DNA from: Hyalangium versicolor
GTDB lineage: Bacteria; Myxococcota; Myxococcia; Myxococcales; Myxococcaceae
Assembly: GCF_020103695.1 (NCBI RefSeq)
Contig: NZ_JAHXBF010000013.1
Span: forward strand, 310,001 to 374,000
Length of the DNA: 64,000 nt
Direction of reading: 5' to 3'
This document shows, piece after piece, positions 24,701-31,885 of this stretch. The notes under the pieces are model-generated. The model saw nothing but the letters and a program-made list of their open reading frames with translations, had not been told where the DNA came from and did no database searches. Made by a program: the position numbers and the translations under genes. The stretch's first letter is position 1; the number at the start of each line of letters is the position of its first letter.

Positions 24701-26155
24701 CCGTCCCAGCCAGGCGGCGATGCGCGGGGCCTCTCCCTGGATGGTGGGCGTGCTCCCTCGCAGCTCCGGGAGGATGTCGTCCAGCACCACCAGGTCCGTG
24801 TCGATACCCACCTGCACCGCCAGCCGCCGAGATGGCCAAGGCAACGGCCTCGCCTGGAGGGCCTGGTGCACGGCCCGGGGCAGATCCAGCCCCGCGCGCA
24901 CCGCGCTCTCGGAATCACCTTCCTTGATCACCGGGTAGCCAAAGCAGGCCAACACCTCATCGCCGATGCACAGGGTGATGGAGCCGCCGTGCCGCTGGAT
25001 GACCTCCGAGGCCACGCGGTGGAAGGTGGCCTCCAACTCGCCGAAGTCCTCGGGATCCAACTGCCCGGCCAGCTCCGAGAGCCCCGCCAACCGGCAGGAC
25101 ACCAGCGTCACCTGACGGCGCTGCGGCGCCATCGGACGTTGAGAGCCTCGGCCCGGCTGAAGGTGCTCCTCCAGCTCACGAAGCTCCTCGCGCAGCTCCT
25201 GGGCGGACAGCAGGCGCTTGGCGGGATCCTTGGCCAGCGCGACGGCCAGCAGGGACTCCAGCTCCCAGGGCAGCTCCGGGTGACGCTCGCGCAGCGGGGG
25301 CACCGGCTCCCGGGAGAGCACCTTCTCGCGCAGCTCCTCGATGAGCAAGTCCGGGTAGGGGAGATCTCCGGTGAGGAGTTCGTACAGCAGGATTCCCGCA
25401 GCCCAGATGTCCGTGCGCTCGTCCACCTGTTCACCGAGCCATTGCTCAGGCGCCATGTGAGAGGGCGTGCCGGCGCTGGGCAGGTTCTGCGGCGTGTCCA
25501 TGGGACTCAGGGGCGCCAGCCATGCCAGGCCAAAGTCCAGGAGCTTCACCGCGCCCTGATGGGTCAGGAAGACATTGCTGGGCTTGAGGTCGCGGTGGAC
25601 GATGTGGTGCTCGTGAGCGTGCGCCAGCCCCGCCGCCACCCCTCGCATGATCTTCAACGTGCGCCGCAGCTCCAGCTTGTGCTCGCGCGCCAGCAGCTCC
25701 GCGAGCGACTCGCCCTGCAGGCACTCCATGACCAGGAAGGGGACCGGAGGTGCACCAGGGCCGTCCCTCCACTCGGACACGTCGAAGATGCGGATGATGT
25801 TCTCGTGATCCAGCCGCGCGATGGCCCGGGCCTCTCGCAGCCCCATGCCCTCCAACTCCTCGCGCGGGAAGAGGAACTTGAGGGCCACCACCCGCTGCAG
25901 CTCCGCGTCATGGGCGCGAAACACCTGGCCCATGGTGCCTTCGCCCAGCCGCTGGATGATCTCGAAGCGGTGGCCATCCGAGCCTCCCAGCCGCTCGCCA
26001 GGAAAGAGCCGGCGCAGCTGCATCCGCGGCCGAGCGGTCGCCACTGCCTTCAGGAAGGAGTCATCTAAATCGGACCCGTCCTCGAGCTCCCACTCCGCTT
26101 CCTCGGGGTGGTGAGCCACAGGTCCCTGGCCGTCATGCTCGCCGGTTCTTCCCAT
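21710..26155 (-). CDS. Ser/Thr kinase - cyclase-like - AAA ATPase - TPR regulator
   Basis: Protein of 1481 residues, cytoplasmic. The kinase covers about 64-330: GEGTMG (71-76), Lys93, HRDLKPSN (187-194), DFG (207-209) and the HMAPEQW activation segment, all intact. A class III cyclase-like domain follows (about 345-535): IGDEVLACFG keeps one metal Asp (about 399), but the first reads SCRLAGLS with Arg where Asp is expected, so cyclase activity is doubtful. Then an ATPase (Walker A GEAGIGKS, about 579-586; Walker B LLVLVEDLHWAD) of the STAND/AAA type and a long TPR-rich C-terminus (about 880-1480). Such proteins integrate ligand or protein binding with kinase output. ATG 26155 follows GGGGGGAC; in-frame upstream codons are possible. 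Confidence 0.9.
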   Translation of the reverse strand: MGRTGEHDGQGPVAHHPEEAEWELEDGSDLDDSFLKAVATARPRMQLRRLFPGERLGGSDGHRFEIIQRLGEGTMGQVFRAHDAELQRVVALKFLFPREELEGMGLREARAIARLDHENIIRIFDVSEWRDGPGAPPVPFLVMECLQGESLAELLAREHKLELRRTLKIMRGVAAGLAHAHEHHIVHRDLKPSNVFLTHQGAVKLLDFGLAWLAPLSPMDTPQNLPSAGTPSHMAPEQWLGEQVDERTDIWAAGILLYELLTGDLPYPDLLIEELREKVLSREPVPPLRERHPELPWELESLLAVALAKDPAKRLLSAQELREELRELEEHLQPGRGSQRPMAPQRRQVTLVSCRLAGLSELAGQLDPEDFGELEATFHRVASEVIQRHGGSITLCIGDEVLACFGYPVIKEGDSESAVRAGLDLPRAVHQALQARPLPWPSRRLAVQVGIDTDLVVLDDILPELRGSTPTIQGEAPRIAAWLGRQAGPDEVVLGPSTHSVVKRAFDTVPLGTRAFDGRRTLELHRVLRARVAIVRFERTLAGEGKLSPLVGRERELGLLLDAWRRARQGRGGCVLVSGEAGIGKSRLLQELRERVLPENPQVVRIQCWSQFSSSALHPVIELLQRTWLRPERSPEENLRAVEQRLTDRGLTPMQVGLLAALVGLPVAEDVPHKRLTPQRQKEETMAALLALPAHQELRRPLLVLVEDLHWADSSTLQLLGSLEDFAGSQSWLLVFSARPEFRPPWGQPARFQLLALERLSAECTERLVKEMARGQRLPDKVVTQLVARTDGIPLFVEEMTRVILQGGAAAIPLTLHELLLARLDSLPRRQKQLAQLCAVVGRSFSHALLATLTGRAGSALRRDLAGLMAAGLLQPWDEEAEPGYQFRHALIQEAALQSLPRSVRRQHHQRIAQALEESTVKPAGLLAYHYLAANDEAKGLEYTLIAARAARRQYANDEAIHHYHRALEVLSTSERLPQPGVREDTRHVMMELAQTLLQAGHYTAAIQTFEQRLQDEPSDTVRAEIHVGLGRAFQEKGESGRAIQELERALKLMGHAAPSNRAARVIRTVAHLGIHLLSRIFPRILRPVPTLQRPLFLKQLDTLMSLIRIYYFVDLSKLTWATLVALNMAERARTDYALSLSSGYYGTVLFGAGLLEGSRKYMDRAVELGRRSKDMAIEGIALSRLGTHALFTNDLERAMQLEEEAIHTLQQVGEPWEVQTSTMILGTSHFLSARFEQAEKAFQDMGALGQALNALMHQGWAHSWVPICRYLRGERDVDQLCKELEQGHDISVAVGDLANQCAALNHLANIFVREHRVEDAARMAVRAFDKVWKYQVLVPFLQIGLVDAAEAALFALEEGATSVPRSKLLRIVRLGSFKARVLSRIYTYLRGPALRVTARALNLSKGVAAAEPVFLEAISILEKGPHRWELGVACFDAAVALPHRRAQLLGLAREIFTAIGAQAELRRVERLEGQALEVPL

Positions 26156-26305
26156 GGCATTGTCCCCCCGCCCCTTCATGCACAAGGTAGGGGCACGCAA
26201 GGAGGCGGGCAACGCAGCCTCCCAAGCCAGTGAACATGAGCACTCCGTCGTGGAGTGCAGGGGGCCGAGCGGACAAGGGCCAGGACCGGCGAGCGCTGGC
26301 CGCGC

Positions 26306-26935
26306 TCAAGTGTCGTCGAGGCTGTCCTCTCTCAGGTGGTTCAGATCTCCCCACGTCACCAGCCGGAGCTTCTTCTCGTGGTAGTCGAACTGGTTCCAGC
26401 TCGCATTGAGCACGGAGAAGCTCCGAGGCGTCCCCGGTGGAATGCCCAGGCTGTGCCGGAACAGGCCGCTGAGCACGCCGCCGTGGGTGACGACGACGAG
26501 GCGTGTTCCCGCGTGTCGGGTAGCAAGCTCCTCCAGGCACTCCAGGGCATGACGCAGCCGCTGCGTCACGCTCTCACCCTGAGGGACGACGAAGTCCGGT
26601 CCTCCCGCCGAGTACTCCGCGAACACCTCGGGATGGCGCTGGTTCGCCTCGTCGCGCGTGAGCCCTTCCAGGATGCCCAGGCCGCGCTCGCGCAGTCTCG
26701 AGTCCAGGAGCACCGGGTGTCCCGTCCTCGTGGCGATGCGGCGCGCCGTCTCCTGCGCTCGCCCGAGATCGCTGCTGTAGAGCGCCTGGAAGGAGAAGCC
26801 CTTCAGCCGCGCCGCGAGGGCGTCCGCCTGGCGCAGCCCTTCCGGGCTCAGCGGACTGTCCCGATGTCCCTGCAGACGGCCCAACGTGTTCCATTCCGTC
26901 TCTCCGTGACGGAGCAGGATGAACTCGGTCTTCAT
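26306..26935 (-). CDS. histidine phosphatase (phosphoglycerate mutase-like)
   Basis: Protein of 209 residues of the histidine phosphatase superfamily. LLRHGETEWN near residue 8 holds the phosphorylated His, SSDLGRAQETA follows, then the acid/base Glu region and VVVTHGGVLSG with the second His. The length fits the single-domain cofactor-dependent PGM-like/GpmB/CobC group, which often acts on small phosphoesters. The exact substrate cannot be told. ATG 26935 gives the standard beginning (MKTEFILLRHGE). It is divergent from the YCII/ECF42 pair. Confidence 0.92.
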   Translation of the reverse strand: MKTEFILLRHGETEWNTLGRLQGHRDSPLSPEGLRQADALAARLKGFSFQALYSSDLGRAQETARRIATRTGHPVLLDSRLRERGLGILEGLTRDEANQRHPEVFAEYSAGGPDFVVPQGESVTQRLRHALECLEELATRHAGTRLVVVTHGGVLSGLFRHSLGIPPGTPRSFSVLNASWNQFDYHEKKLRLVTWGDLNHLREDSLDDT

Positions 26936-27067
26936 GCGGCGTAGCCTGACCGGGCATTTCCTCGTGGACAAGCAAGGCGTCCGAGCTGTCGGTGTCATGC
27001 TACGAACCCAATCGTTTCAAGGACTTGCGGCTCCCTGGCGGAAAAGGCGAAAGAGCTTCGGCACCGA

Positions 27068-27094
27068 TGTCGAGAACCGTTTTTCGGCTCCGAC
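27068..27094 (+). promoter_or_regulatory. candidate ECF42 promoter
   Basis: TGTCGA (27068-27073) is followed after 17 bases by CGAC (27091-27094), about 55 bases before the YCII gene's ATG. As I recall, ECF42 factors use a -35 TGTCGA and a -10 CGA/TC upstream of DGPF/YCII genes, which is what this site and its position offer. Confidence 0.5.
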
Positions 27095-27147
27095 TACCCG
27101 GTGAACGCGCGCTTCATGGAGGGGCGCTCGGACAAGAGGAGTCGACC

Positions 27148-27543
27148 ATGAAGTACATGCTGATCATGAACACTCCAAGCGGGGGGCCGTACCAGATCGC
27201 CCGCTGGCCGCAGCAGGACATCAAGGCCCACATTGGCTTCATGATGAACTTCGCGAAGAAGCTCACAGAGTCGGGCGAGCTCGTGGCCGCCGAGGGCCTG
27301 TCCGGTCCCGATCAAGCCAAGCGCGTGCGCGCCGGGAAGGATGGCAAGCCCATCACCGATGGCGTCTTCCCCGAGTCGAAGGAGTTCCTCGCCGGGTTCT
27401 GGATCGTGGATGTCGAGAGTCCCGAGCGCGCCTATCAGATCGCCGCTGAGGCCTCCGCCGCGCCAGGGCCTGGCGGAGTCCCCCTCAACATGGACATTGA
27501 AGTGCGGCAGGTGCCGAGCGGGCCGCCCATCGACACGCCCTGA
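27148..27543 (+). CDS. YCII/DGPF domain protein
   Basis: Protein of 131 residues of the YCII-related superfamily (DGPF subgroup). It shows the usual opening MKYMLIM, a helix with FAKKLTESGELVAAEGL, DGVFPESKEFLAGFWIVDV and ERAYQIAAEASAAPGPGG. Members of this subgroup are encoded next to ECF42 sigma factors, and one follows here with a 1-base overlap. Biochemical function is unknown; a dimeric ferredoxin-like fold is expected. AGAGGAG precedes ATG 27148 by 7 bases. It is likely driven by the promoter at 27068-27094. Confidence 0.92.
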   Translation: MKYMLIMNTPSGGPYQIARWPQQDIKAHIGFMMNFAKKLTESGELVAAEGLSGPDQAKRVRAGKDGKPITDGVFPESKEFLAGFWIVDVESPERAYQIAAEASAAPGPGGVPLNMDIEVRQVPSGPPIDTP

Positions 27544-28805
27544 TGCCTCCGCCACTGGACATCTCCACCCAGCACCTGCTGCGCGAGCTCGCGCCGCGGG
27601 TGTTGGGCGCCGTCGTCCGGCGCTTCCGGGACTTCGCCGCATCAGAGGATGCGGTTCAGGAGGCGCTCATCGCGGCGGCGACGCAGTGGCCGCGCGACGG
27701 CTTGCCCGACAACCCGCGTGCCTGGCTGATCCACATCGCGTCGCGGCGCATCACCGATCATGTCCGCGCGGAGGCGGCTCGCCGCCACCGGGAAGAGCTG
27801 GTGGTGAGCCTGGTGCCTCCGGAGGAGCAGCTCGTCCTCTCCCTGGATGAGGAGGGCGCCATGGAGCGGGATGACACGCTGGACCTGCTCTTCATGTGTT
27901 GTCACCCCGCGCTCACGCCCGCGTCAGCGATTGCGCTCACGCTCCGGGCCATCGGCGGGTTGACGACCTTCGAGATCGCCAAGGCATTCCTGGTCCCCGA
28001 GGCGACCATGGCCCAGCGCATCAGCCGGGCGAAGCAAACCATCAAGGACTCGGGAGTCCCCTTCCAGCAGCCCACGGCCGAGGAGCGCGCCTCGCGTCTC
28101 GAGTCCGTGATGCACGTGCTCTACCTCATCTTCAACGAGGGCTACACGGCCACCACGGGGCCGGAGCTGCAGCGCAGCGACCTGTCGGCCGAGGCCCTTC
28201 GCCTCACGCGCATGCTCCATCGCCTCGTCTCCGACGAGACAGAGGTTGCGGGGCTCCTGGCGCTCATGCTGCTGACCGACGCGCGGCGCACCGCGAGGAC
28301 CGGACCGGCCGGTGAGCTCATTCCGCTCGACCAGCAGGACCGGAGCCTGTGGGACAAGACGGCGATCACCGAGGGCGTGGCGTTGCTCACCGCGACGCTG
28401 CCTCGGGGAGCCGTGGGCCCGTATCAACTCCAAGCGGCGATCGCCGCGGTGCACGACGAAGCCCCCACCTCCGAGGACACGGACTGGGCGGAGATCCTGG
28501 GGCTCTACGGTCTGTTGCAGCGCATCTCCGACAATCCGATGGTGACGCTCAACCACGCCATCGCCACGGCGATGGTTCACGGCCCGGCCGCGGGGCTCGA
28601 GCGCCTCGATGCGCTCGCCAAGGATCCGCGCATGAAGGAGCACCATCGCCTTGATGCGGTGCGTGCGCACCTCCTGGAGCGGGCTGGAGACCGCGAGAGC
28701 GCCATCGAGCACTACCGGCGCGCGGCAGAGCGCACCACGAGCCTCTCCGAGCGCAACTACCTTCTGATACAGGCGGCTCGGCTGGACGAGACTCGCAAGG
28801 CTTAA
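27543..28805 (+). CDS. ECF42 sigma factor with C-terminal TPR-like extension
   Basis: Protein of 420 residues. Sigma regions 2 and 4 occupy the first 180 or so residues (FRDFAASEDAVQEALIAAATQWP, NPRAWLIHIASRRITDH, LTTFEIAKAFLVPEATMAQRISRAKQTI). A helical C-terminal extension of about 230 residues follows (DUF6596-type: LIFNEGYTATTG, LLTDARRTARTG, TDWAEILGLYGLL, ERAGDRESAIEHYRRAA). This long form without an anti-sigma gene is typical of ECF42, where the extension is needed for activity. ATG 27543 overlaps the YCII stop (TGATG). The pair probably autoregulates. Confidence 0.93.
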   Translation: MPPPLDISTQHLLRELAPRVLGAVVRRFRDFAASEDAVQEALIAAATQWPRDGLPDNPRAWLIHIASRRITDHVRAEAARRHREELVVSLVPPEEQLVLSLDEEGAMERDDTLDLLFMCCHPALTPASAIALTLRAIGGLTTFEIAKAFLVPEATMAQRISRAKQTIKDSGVPFQQPTAEERASRLESVMHVLYLIFNEGYTATTGPELQRSDLSAEALRLTRMLHRLVSDETEVAGLLALMLLTDARRTARTGPAGELIPLDQQDRSLWDKTAITEGVALLTATLPRGAVGPYQLQAAIAAVHDEAPTSEDTDWAEILGLYGLLQRISDNPMVTLNHAIATAMVHGPAAGLERLDALAKDPRMKEHHRLDAVRAHLLERAGDRESAIEHYRRAAERTTSLSERNYLLIQAARLDETRKA

Positions 28806-29142
28806 AGGGTCCTGCGAGACACCCCATCCGAGACATTGCTGCTACGCGTCATCGCGTGCGTCTTTGAAAGCGCTTATGTCAGCGTGAAACAAAGACGCAC
28901 AGCGTCATCACTGCGCGCCCTGATCCATCCGCTGCGAGTGGAATCGCGTCTACGGGTTTCGAACTTTTCGCGTAGAGCGGCCCACACTGGGTGGTGGCGC
29001 TTTCAAAAGAACCCTTTACTTCCGGGATAATCTTTTTTACATCTGTCTTCAAAAATATCAGGCACCAGTTGAGCAGGAATGCGGTGCCTTTGACGCAACG
29101 CGAAACGCGGACCGAAGCCTCGCCTCTCCAGGAGACAGTGAA
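28806..29142 (+). promoter_or_regulatory. intergenic region upstream of glycanase with LacI-like operator candidates
   Basis: This 337-bp gap is richer in A/T than its surroundings. It holds a perfect 11-bp inverted repeat, GTGCGTCTTTG (28856-28866) with CAAAGACGCAC (28890-28900), and a second pair, TTTGAAAGCGC (28863-28873) with its exact reverse complement GCGCTTTCAAA (28997-29007). The latter resembles LacI-family half sites with a central GCGC, as seen before many glycanase genes. GATAAT at 29026-29031 is a possible -10. AGGAGA lies 7 bases before the ATG at 29143. Confidence 0.45.
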
Positions 29143-31803
29143 ATGATCAAAAAGTTGTCGTCCATGGTTTCCGCATTGGCCGCCGCAGCGGGCCTCTGCG
29201 CGGCGGTACCGGGGACCGCGGAAGCGGTGCCGGTGTCCCAGGCCAACACCACCATCTTCGGGCCGAATGTCTATGTGTTCGACACGAGCATGCCGGCCGG
29301 GGACGTGCAGGCGAAGGCCACCGAAATCTTCACCAGCATGGAGGCCGCGGAGTTCAGCAACAACCGCTACGCGCTGCTCTTCAAGCCGGGCACGTACCCC
29401 GTCAACTTCAACGTGGGCTTTTACACCCACGTGGGAGGTCTGGGGCAAAACCCGGACGACGTGAACATCACCGGTGGCGTGAACGTGGTGGCCAACTGGA
29501 TGGCCAACGCCAACGCCACGTGCAACTTCTGGCGCAGCTTCGAGAACTTCGCCGTCACCCCGTCGAACGGCACGACGCAGATCGCCGTCTCGCAGGCCGC
29601 GCCGCTCCGCCGGCTCCACATCAAGGGCGGGCTGTGGCTGTTCCAGGTGGACTACTCGACGGGCGCGGGTGGCTGGGCCAGCGGCGGCTTCCTCGCGGAC
29701 TCCGTGGTGGATGGCCAGGTTCTCCCCGGCTCGCAGCAGCAGTGGCTGTCGCGCAACAGCAAGTGGGGCAGCTGGGCCAACGCGGTGTGGAACATGGTCT
29801 TCGTGGGCAGCGTCAACGCGCCCGCGGACAGCTTCCCGGAGCCGCCCTACACGGTGGTGAACCAGACGCCGATCATCCGTGAGAAGCCCTACCTCTACCT
29901 CACCAGCTCTGGCACGTACGCCGTCTTCGTTCCGGCTCTGCAGACGAACACCCAGGGTCCGTCCTGGGCCAACGGCTCCACGCCGGGCACGTCCGTCTCC
30001 ATCGATCAGTTCTACATCGCGCAGCCGTCCACCGCGAGCGCCGCCACGATCAACGCCCAGCTGAGCGCCGGCAAGCACATCCTGTTCACGCCCGGTATCT
30101 ACCAGCTCAATGACACCCTGAAGGTCAACAACCCCAACACCATCATCCTCGGTCTCGGCAACCCCTCGCTGGTGCCCACCACCGGCCTGCCGGCCATCTC
30201 GGTGGCCGACGTGGACGGCGTCAAGATCGCGGGCCTGATCATCGAGGCCGGCGCGGTGAACTCGCCCTCCCTGCTGGAGGTCGGTCCCACGGGCAGCTCG
30301 GCCAACCACTCGTCCAACCCCACCTTCCTCTATGACTTGACGATGCGCACCGGTGGCTGGACGGCGGGCAAGAACGACGTGGGCATCAAGATCAACAGCC
30401 ACAACGTCGTGGGCGACCAGCTCTGGCTGTGGCGCGCGGACCACGGCGCGGGCGCTGCGTGGAACACCAACCCCACCAAGAGCGGCCTGGTTGTCAACGG
30501 CAACAACGTCACCATCTACGGCCTGTTCAACGAGCACCACGAGCAGTACCAGACGGTGTGGAACGGCAACGGTGGCCGCGTGTACTTCTACCAGTCCGAG
30601 ATCCCCTACGATCCGCCGAACCAGGGTTCGTACATGAATGGCTCGGTGAACGGGTACGCCTCGTACAAGGTCGCCGACACCGTCTCCACCCACGAGGCGT
30701 GGGGCCTGGGTGTGTATTCCTACTTCCGCGACGCGGTCGTGAAGCTGGAGAACGCCATCGAGGTGCCGAATGTCTCGGGCGTGAAGATCCACCACATGAC
30801 CACCATCTGGCTGAACGGCCAGGCGGGCAGTGAGATCACCCACATCATCAACGGGCAGGGCGGCCGCGTGTACGCGGGCTCTCCCACCACGTCGCAGCGG
30901 CAGACCATCACCGATTTCGTGGGCACCGGTACGCCTCCGCCGACCGACACCACCGCGCCGAGCACGCCCTCGAACCTGACGGCCACGGCCGCTTCGACGA
31001 GCCAGATCAACCTGAGCTGGACCGGCTCCACGGACAACGTGGGCGTGACGGGCTACACCATCTATCGCAATGGCACGGCGGTCGGTTCGTCGACCACGAC
31101 TTCGTACAGCGACACGGGGCTGGCGGCCAACACGTCCTACAGCTACACGGTCAAGGCCTCGGATGCGGCGGGCAACATCTCGTCCGCCAGCAACACGGCC
31201 ACCGCCACCACGAAGGCGAACAGCACCGACACCACGGCGCCGAGCACGCCCTCGAACCTGGCGGCCACGGCCGCGTCGAGCAGCCAGATCAACCTGAGCT
31301 GGACCGGTTCCACGGACAACGTGGGCGTGACGGGCTACATCGTCTACCGCAACGGCACGCAGGTCGGCACGCCGACGGGGACTTCGTACAGCGACACGGG
31401 GCTGACGGCCTCCACGGCCTACAGCTACACCGTCAAGGCGCGGGACGCGGCGGGTAACCTCTCGGCCGCCAGCAACACGGCCACCGCCACCACGCAGGCC
31501 AGCAGCGGCGGCGGCAGCAGCGGCACCGGCACCGAGTGGACCTACGGTGTCAGCACCGCCAGCTCCACCCAGGCGCTCTTCTGGTTCAAGCCGACGGGCT
31601 TCACGGCGCAGTACGTCATCGTGCACTACAGCACCGCGGCCACTGGCCAGCAGAACGTCACCCTGACGTACAACAGCGGCACGGGCCGCTGGGAGTACAC
31701 CGCGAGCGGCATCAGCGCGGGTGCGGCGATCACGTACTCGTTCACCTACAACAAGGCCGGCGCGCAGTACGACACGTCGACCTACACCTGGACCAAGCAG
31801 TAA
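29143..31803 (+). CDS. secreted twin beta-helix glycanase-like protein with FN3 x2 and CBM56-like module
   Basis: Protein of 886 residues, secreted (signal peptide ending GTAEA). Residues about 30-600 carry two beta-helix-like segments, each opening with a Gly-Pro turn motif (LLFKPGTYPVNFN near 85; HILFTPGIYQLNDTL near 308), a plan like the double beta-helix of GH55 beta-1,3-glucanases, though direct GH55 membership is uncertain. Relatives in actinomycetes are, from memory, often labelled coagulation factor 5/8-type proteins. Two FN3 domains follow (about 605-695 and 699-789), then a C-terminal module of about 90 residues (EWTYGVSTASSTQALFWF to TYTWTKQ) resembling CBM56, a beta-1,3-glucan binder. 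The likely role is degradation of fungal or algal beta-1,3-glucan during predation. Confidence 0.75.
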   Translation: MIKKLSSMVSALAAAAGLCAAVPGTAEAVPVSQANTTIFGPNVYVFDTSMPAGDVQAKATEIFTSMEAAEFSNNRYALLFKPGTYPVNFNVGFYTHVGGLGQNPDDVNITGGVNVVANWMANANATCNFWRSFENFAVTPSNGTTQIAVSQAAPLRRLHIKGGLWLFQVDYSTGAGGWASGGFLADSVVDGQVLPGSQQQWLSRNSKWGSWANAVWNMVFVGSVNAPADSFPEPPYTVVNQTPIIREKPYLYLTSSGTYAVFVPALQTNTQGPSWANGSTPGTSVSIDQFYIAQPSTASAATINAQLSAGKHILFTPGIYQLNDTLKVNNPNTIILGLGNPSLVPTTGLPAISVADVDGVKIAGLIIEAGAVNSPSLLEVGPTGSSANHSSNPTFLYDLTMRTGGWTAGKNDVGIKINSHNVVGDQLWLWRADHGAGAAWNTNPTKSGLVVNGNNVTIYGLFNEHHEQYQTVWNGNGGRVYFYQSEIPYDPPNQGSYMNGSVNGYASYKVADTVSTHEAWGLGVYSYFRDAVVKLENAIEVPNVSGVKIHHMTTIWLNGQAGSEITHIINGQGGRVYAGSPTTSQRQTITDFVGTGTPPPTDTTAPSTPSNLTATAASTSQINLSWTGSTDNVGVTGYTIYRNGTAVGSSTTTSYSDTGLAANTSYSYTVKASDAAGNISSASNTATATTKANSTDTTAPSTPSNLAATAASSSQINLSWTGSTDNVGVTGYIVYRNGTQVGTPTGTSYSDTGLTASTAYSYTVKARDAAGNLSAASNTATATTQASSGGGSSGTGTEWTYGVSTASSTQALFWFKPTGFTAQYVIVHYSTAATGQQNVTLTYNSGTGRWEYTASGISAGAAITYSFTYNKAGAQYDTSTYTWTKQ
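30946..31509 (+). repeat. 282-bp tandem repeat encoding two FN3 domains
   Basis: The segments 30946-31227 and 31228-31509 are near-identical, with no shift in the aligned parts, and encode 94-residue FN3 units (shared SQINLSWTGSTDNVGVTGY). Synonymous identity is high, pointing to recent duplication or continuing homogenisation inside the glycanase gene. Confidence 0.85.
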
Positions 31804-31827
31804 GGTCCTGAGGTAGTCGCTTCAAAT

Positions 31828-31870
31828 GCGGCCCACTTCCCCGCGCGGTCTCGCGGTGGAGGTGGGCCGC
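31828..31870. terminator. bidirectional terminator hairpin
   Basis: GCGGCCCACTTCCCCGCG (31828-31845) pairs with CGCGGTGGAGGTGGGCCGC (31852-31870) at nearly every position, with a 6-base loop. It lies 24 bases after the glycanase stop and 15 bases before the stop of the convergent lipoprotein gene. Confidence 0.8.
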
Positions 31871-31885
31871 TTCGCTGAGAGAGGG

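Noticed and set aside
24026..26068. A 680-codon plus-strand frame over the large kinase gene
   Set aside because: It is a shadow of the kinase-cyclase coding strand.
30946..31509. Tandem repeat as a CRISPR-like or mobile element
   Set aside because: The repeat encodes FN3 domains in frame and has no spacer structure.
28879..31626. A 915-codon open frame opposite the glycanase gene
   Set aside because: It mirrors the glycanase codon pattern; its product is rich in Arg, Val, Gly and His with no domain or signal, and its length follows from high third-position GC on the coding strand.
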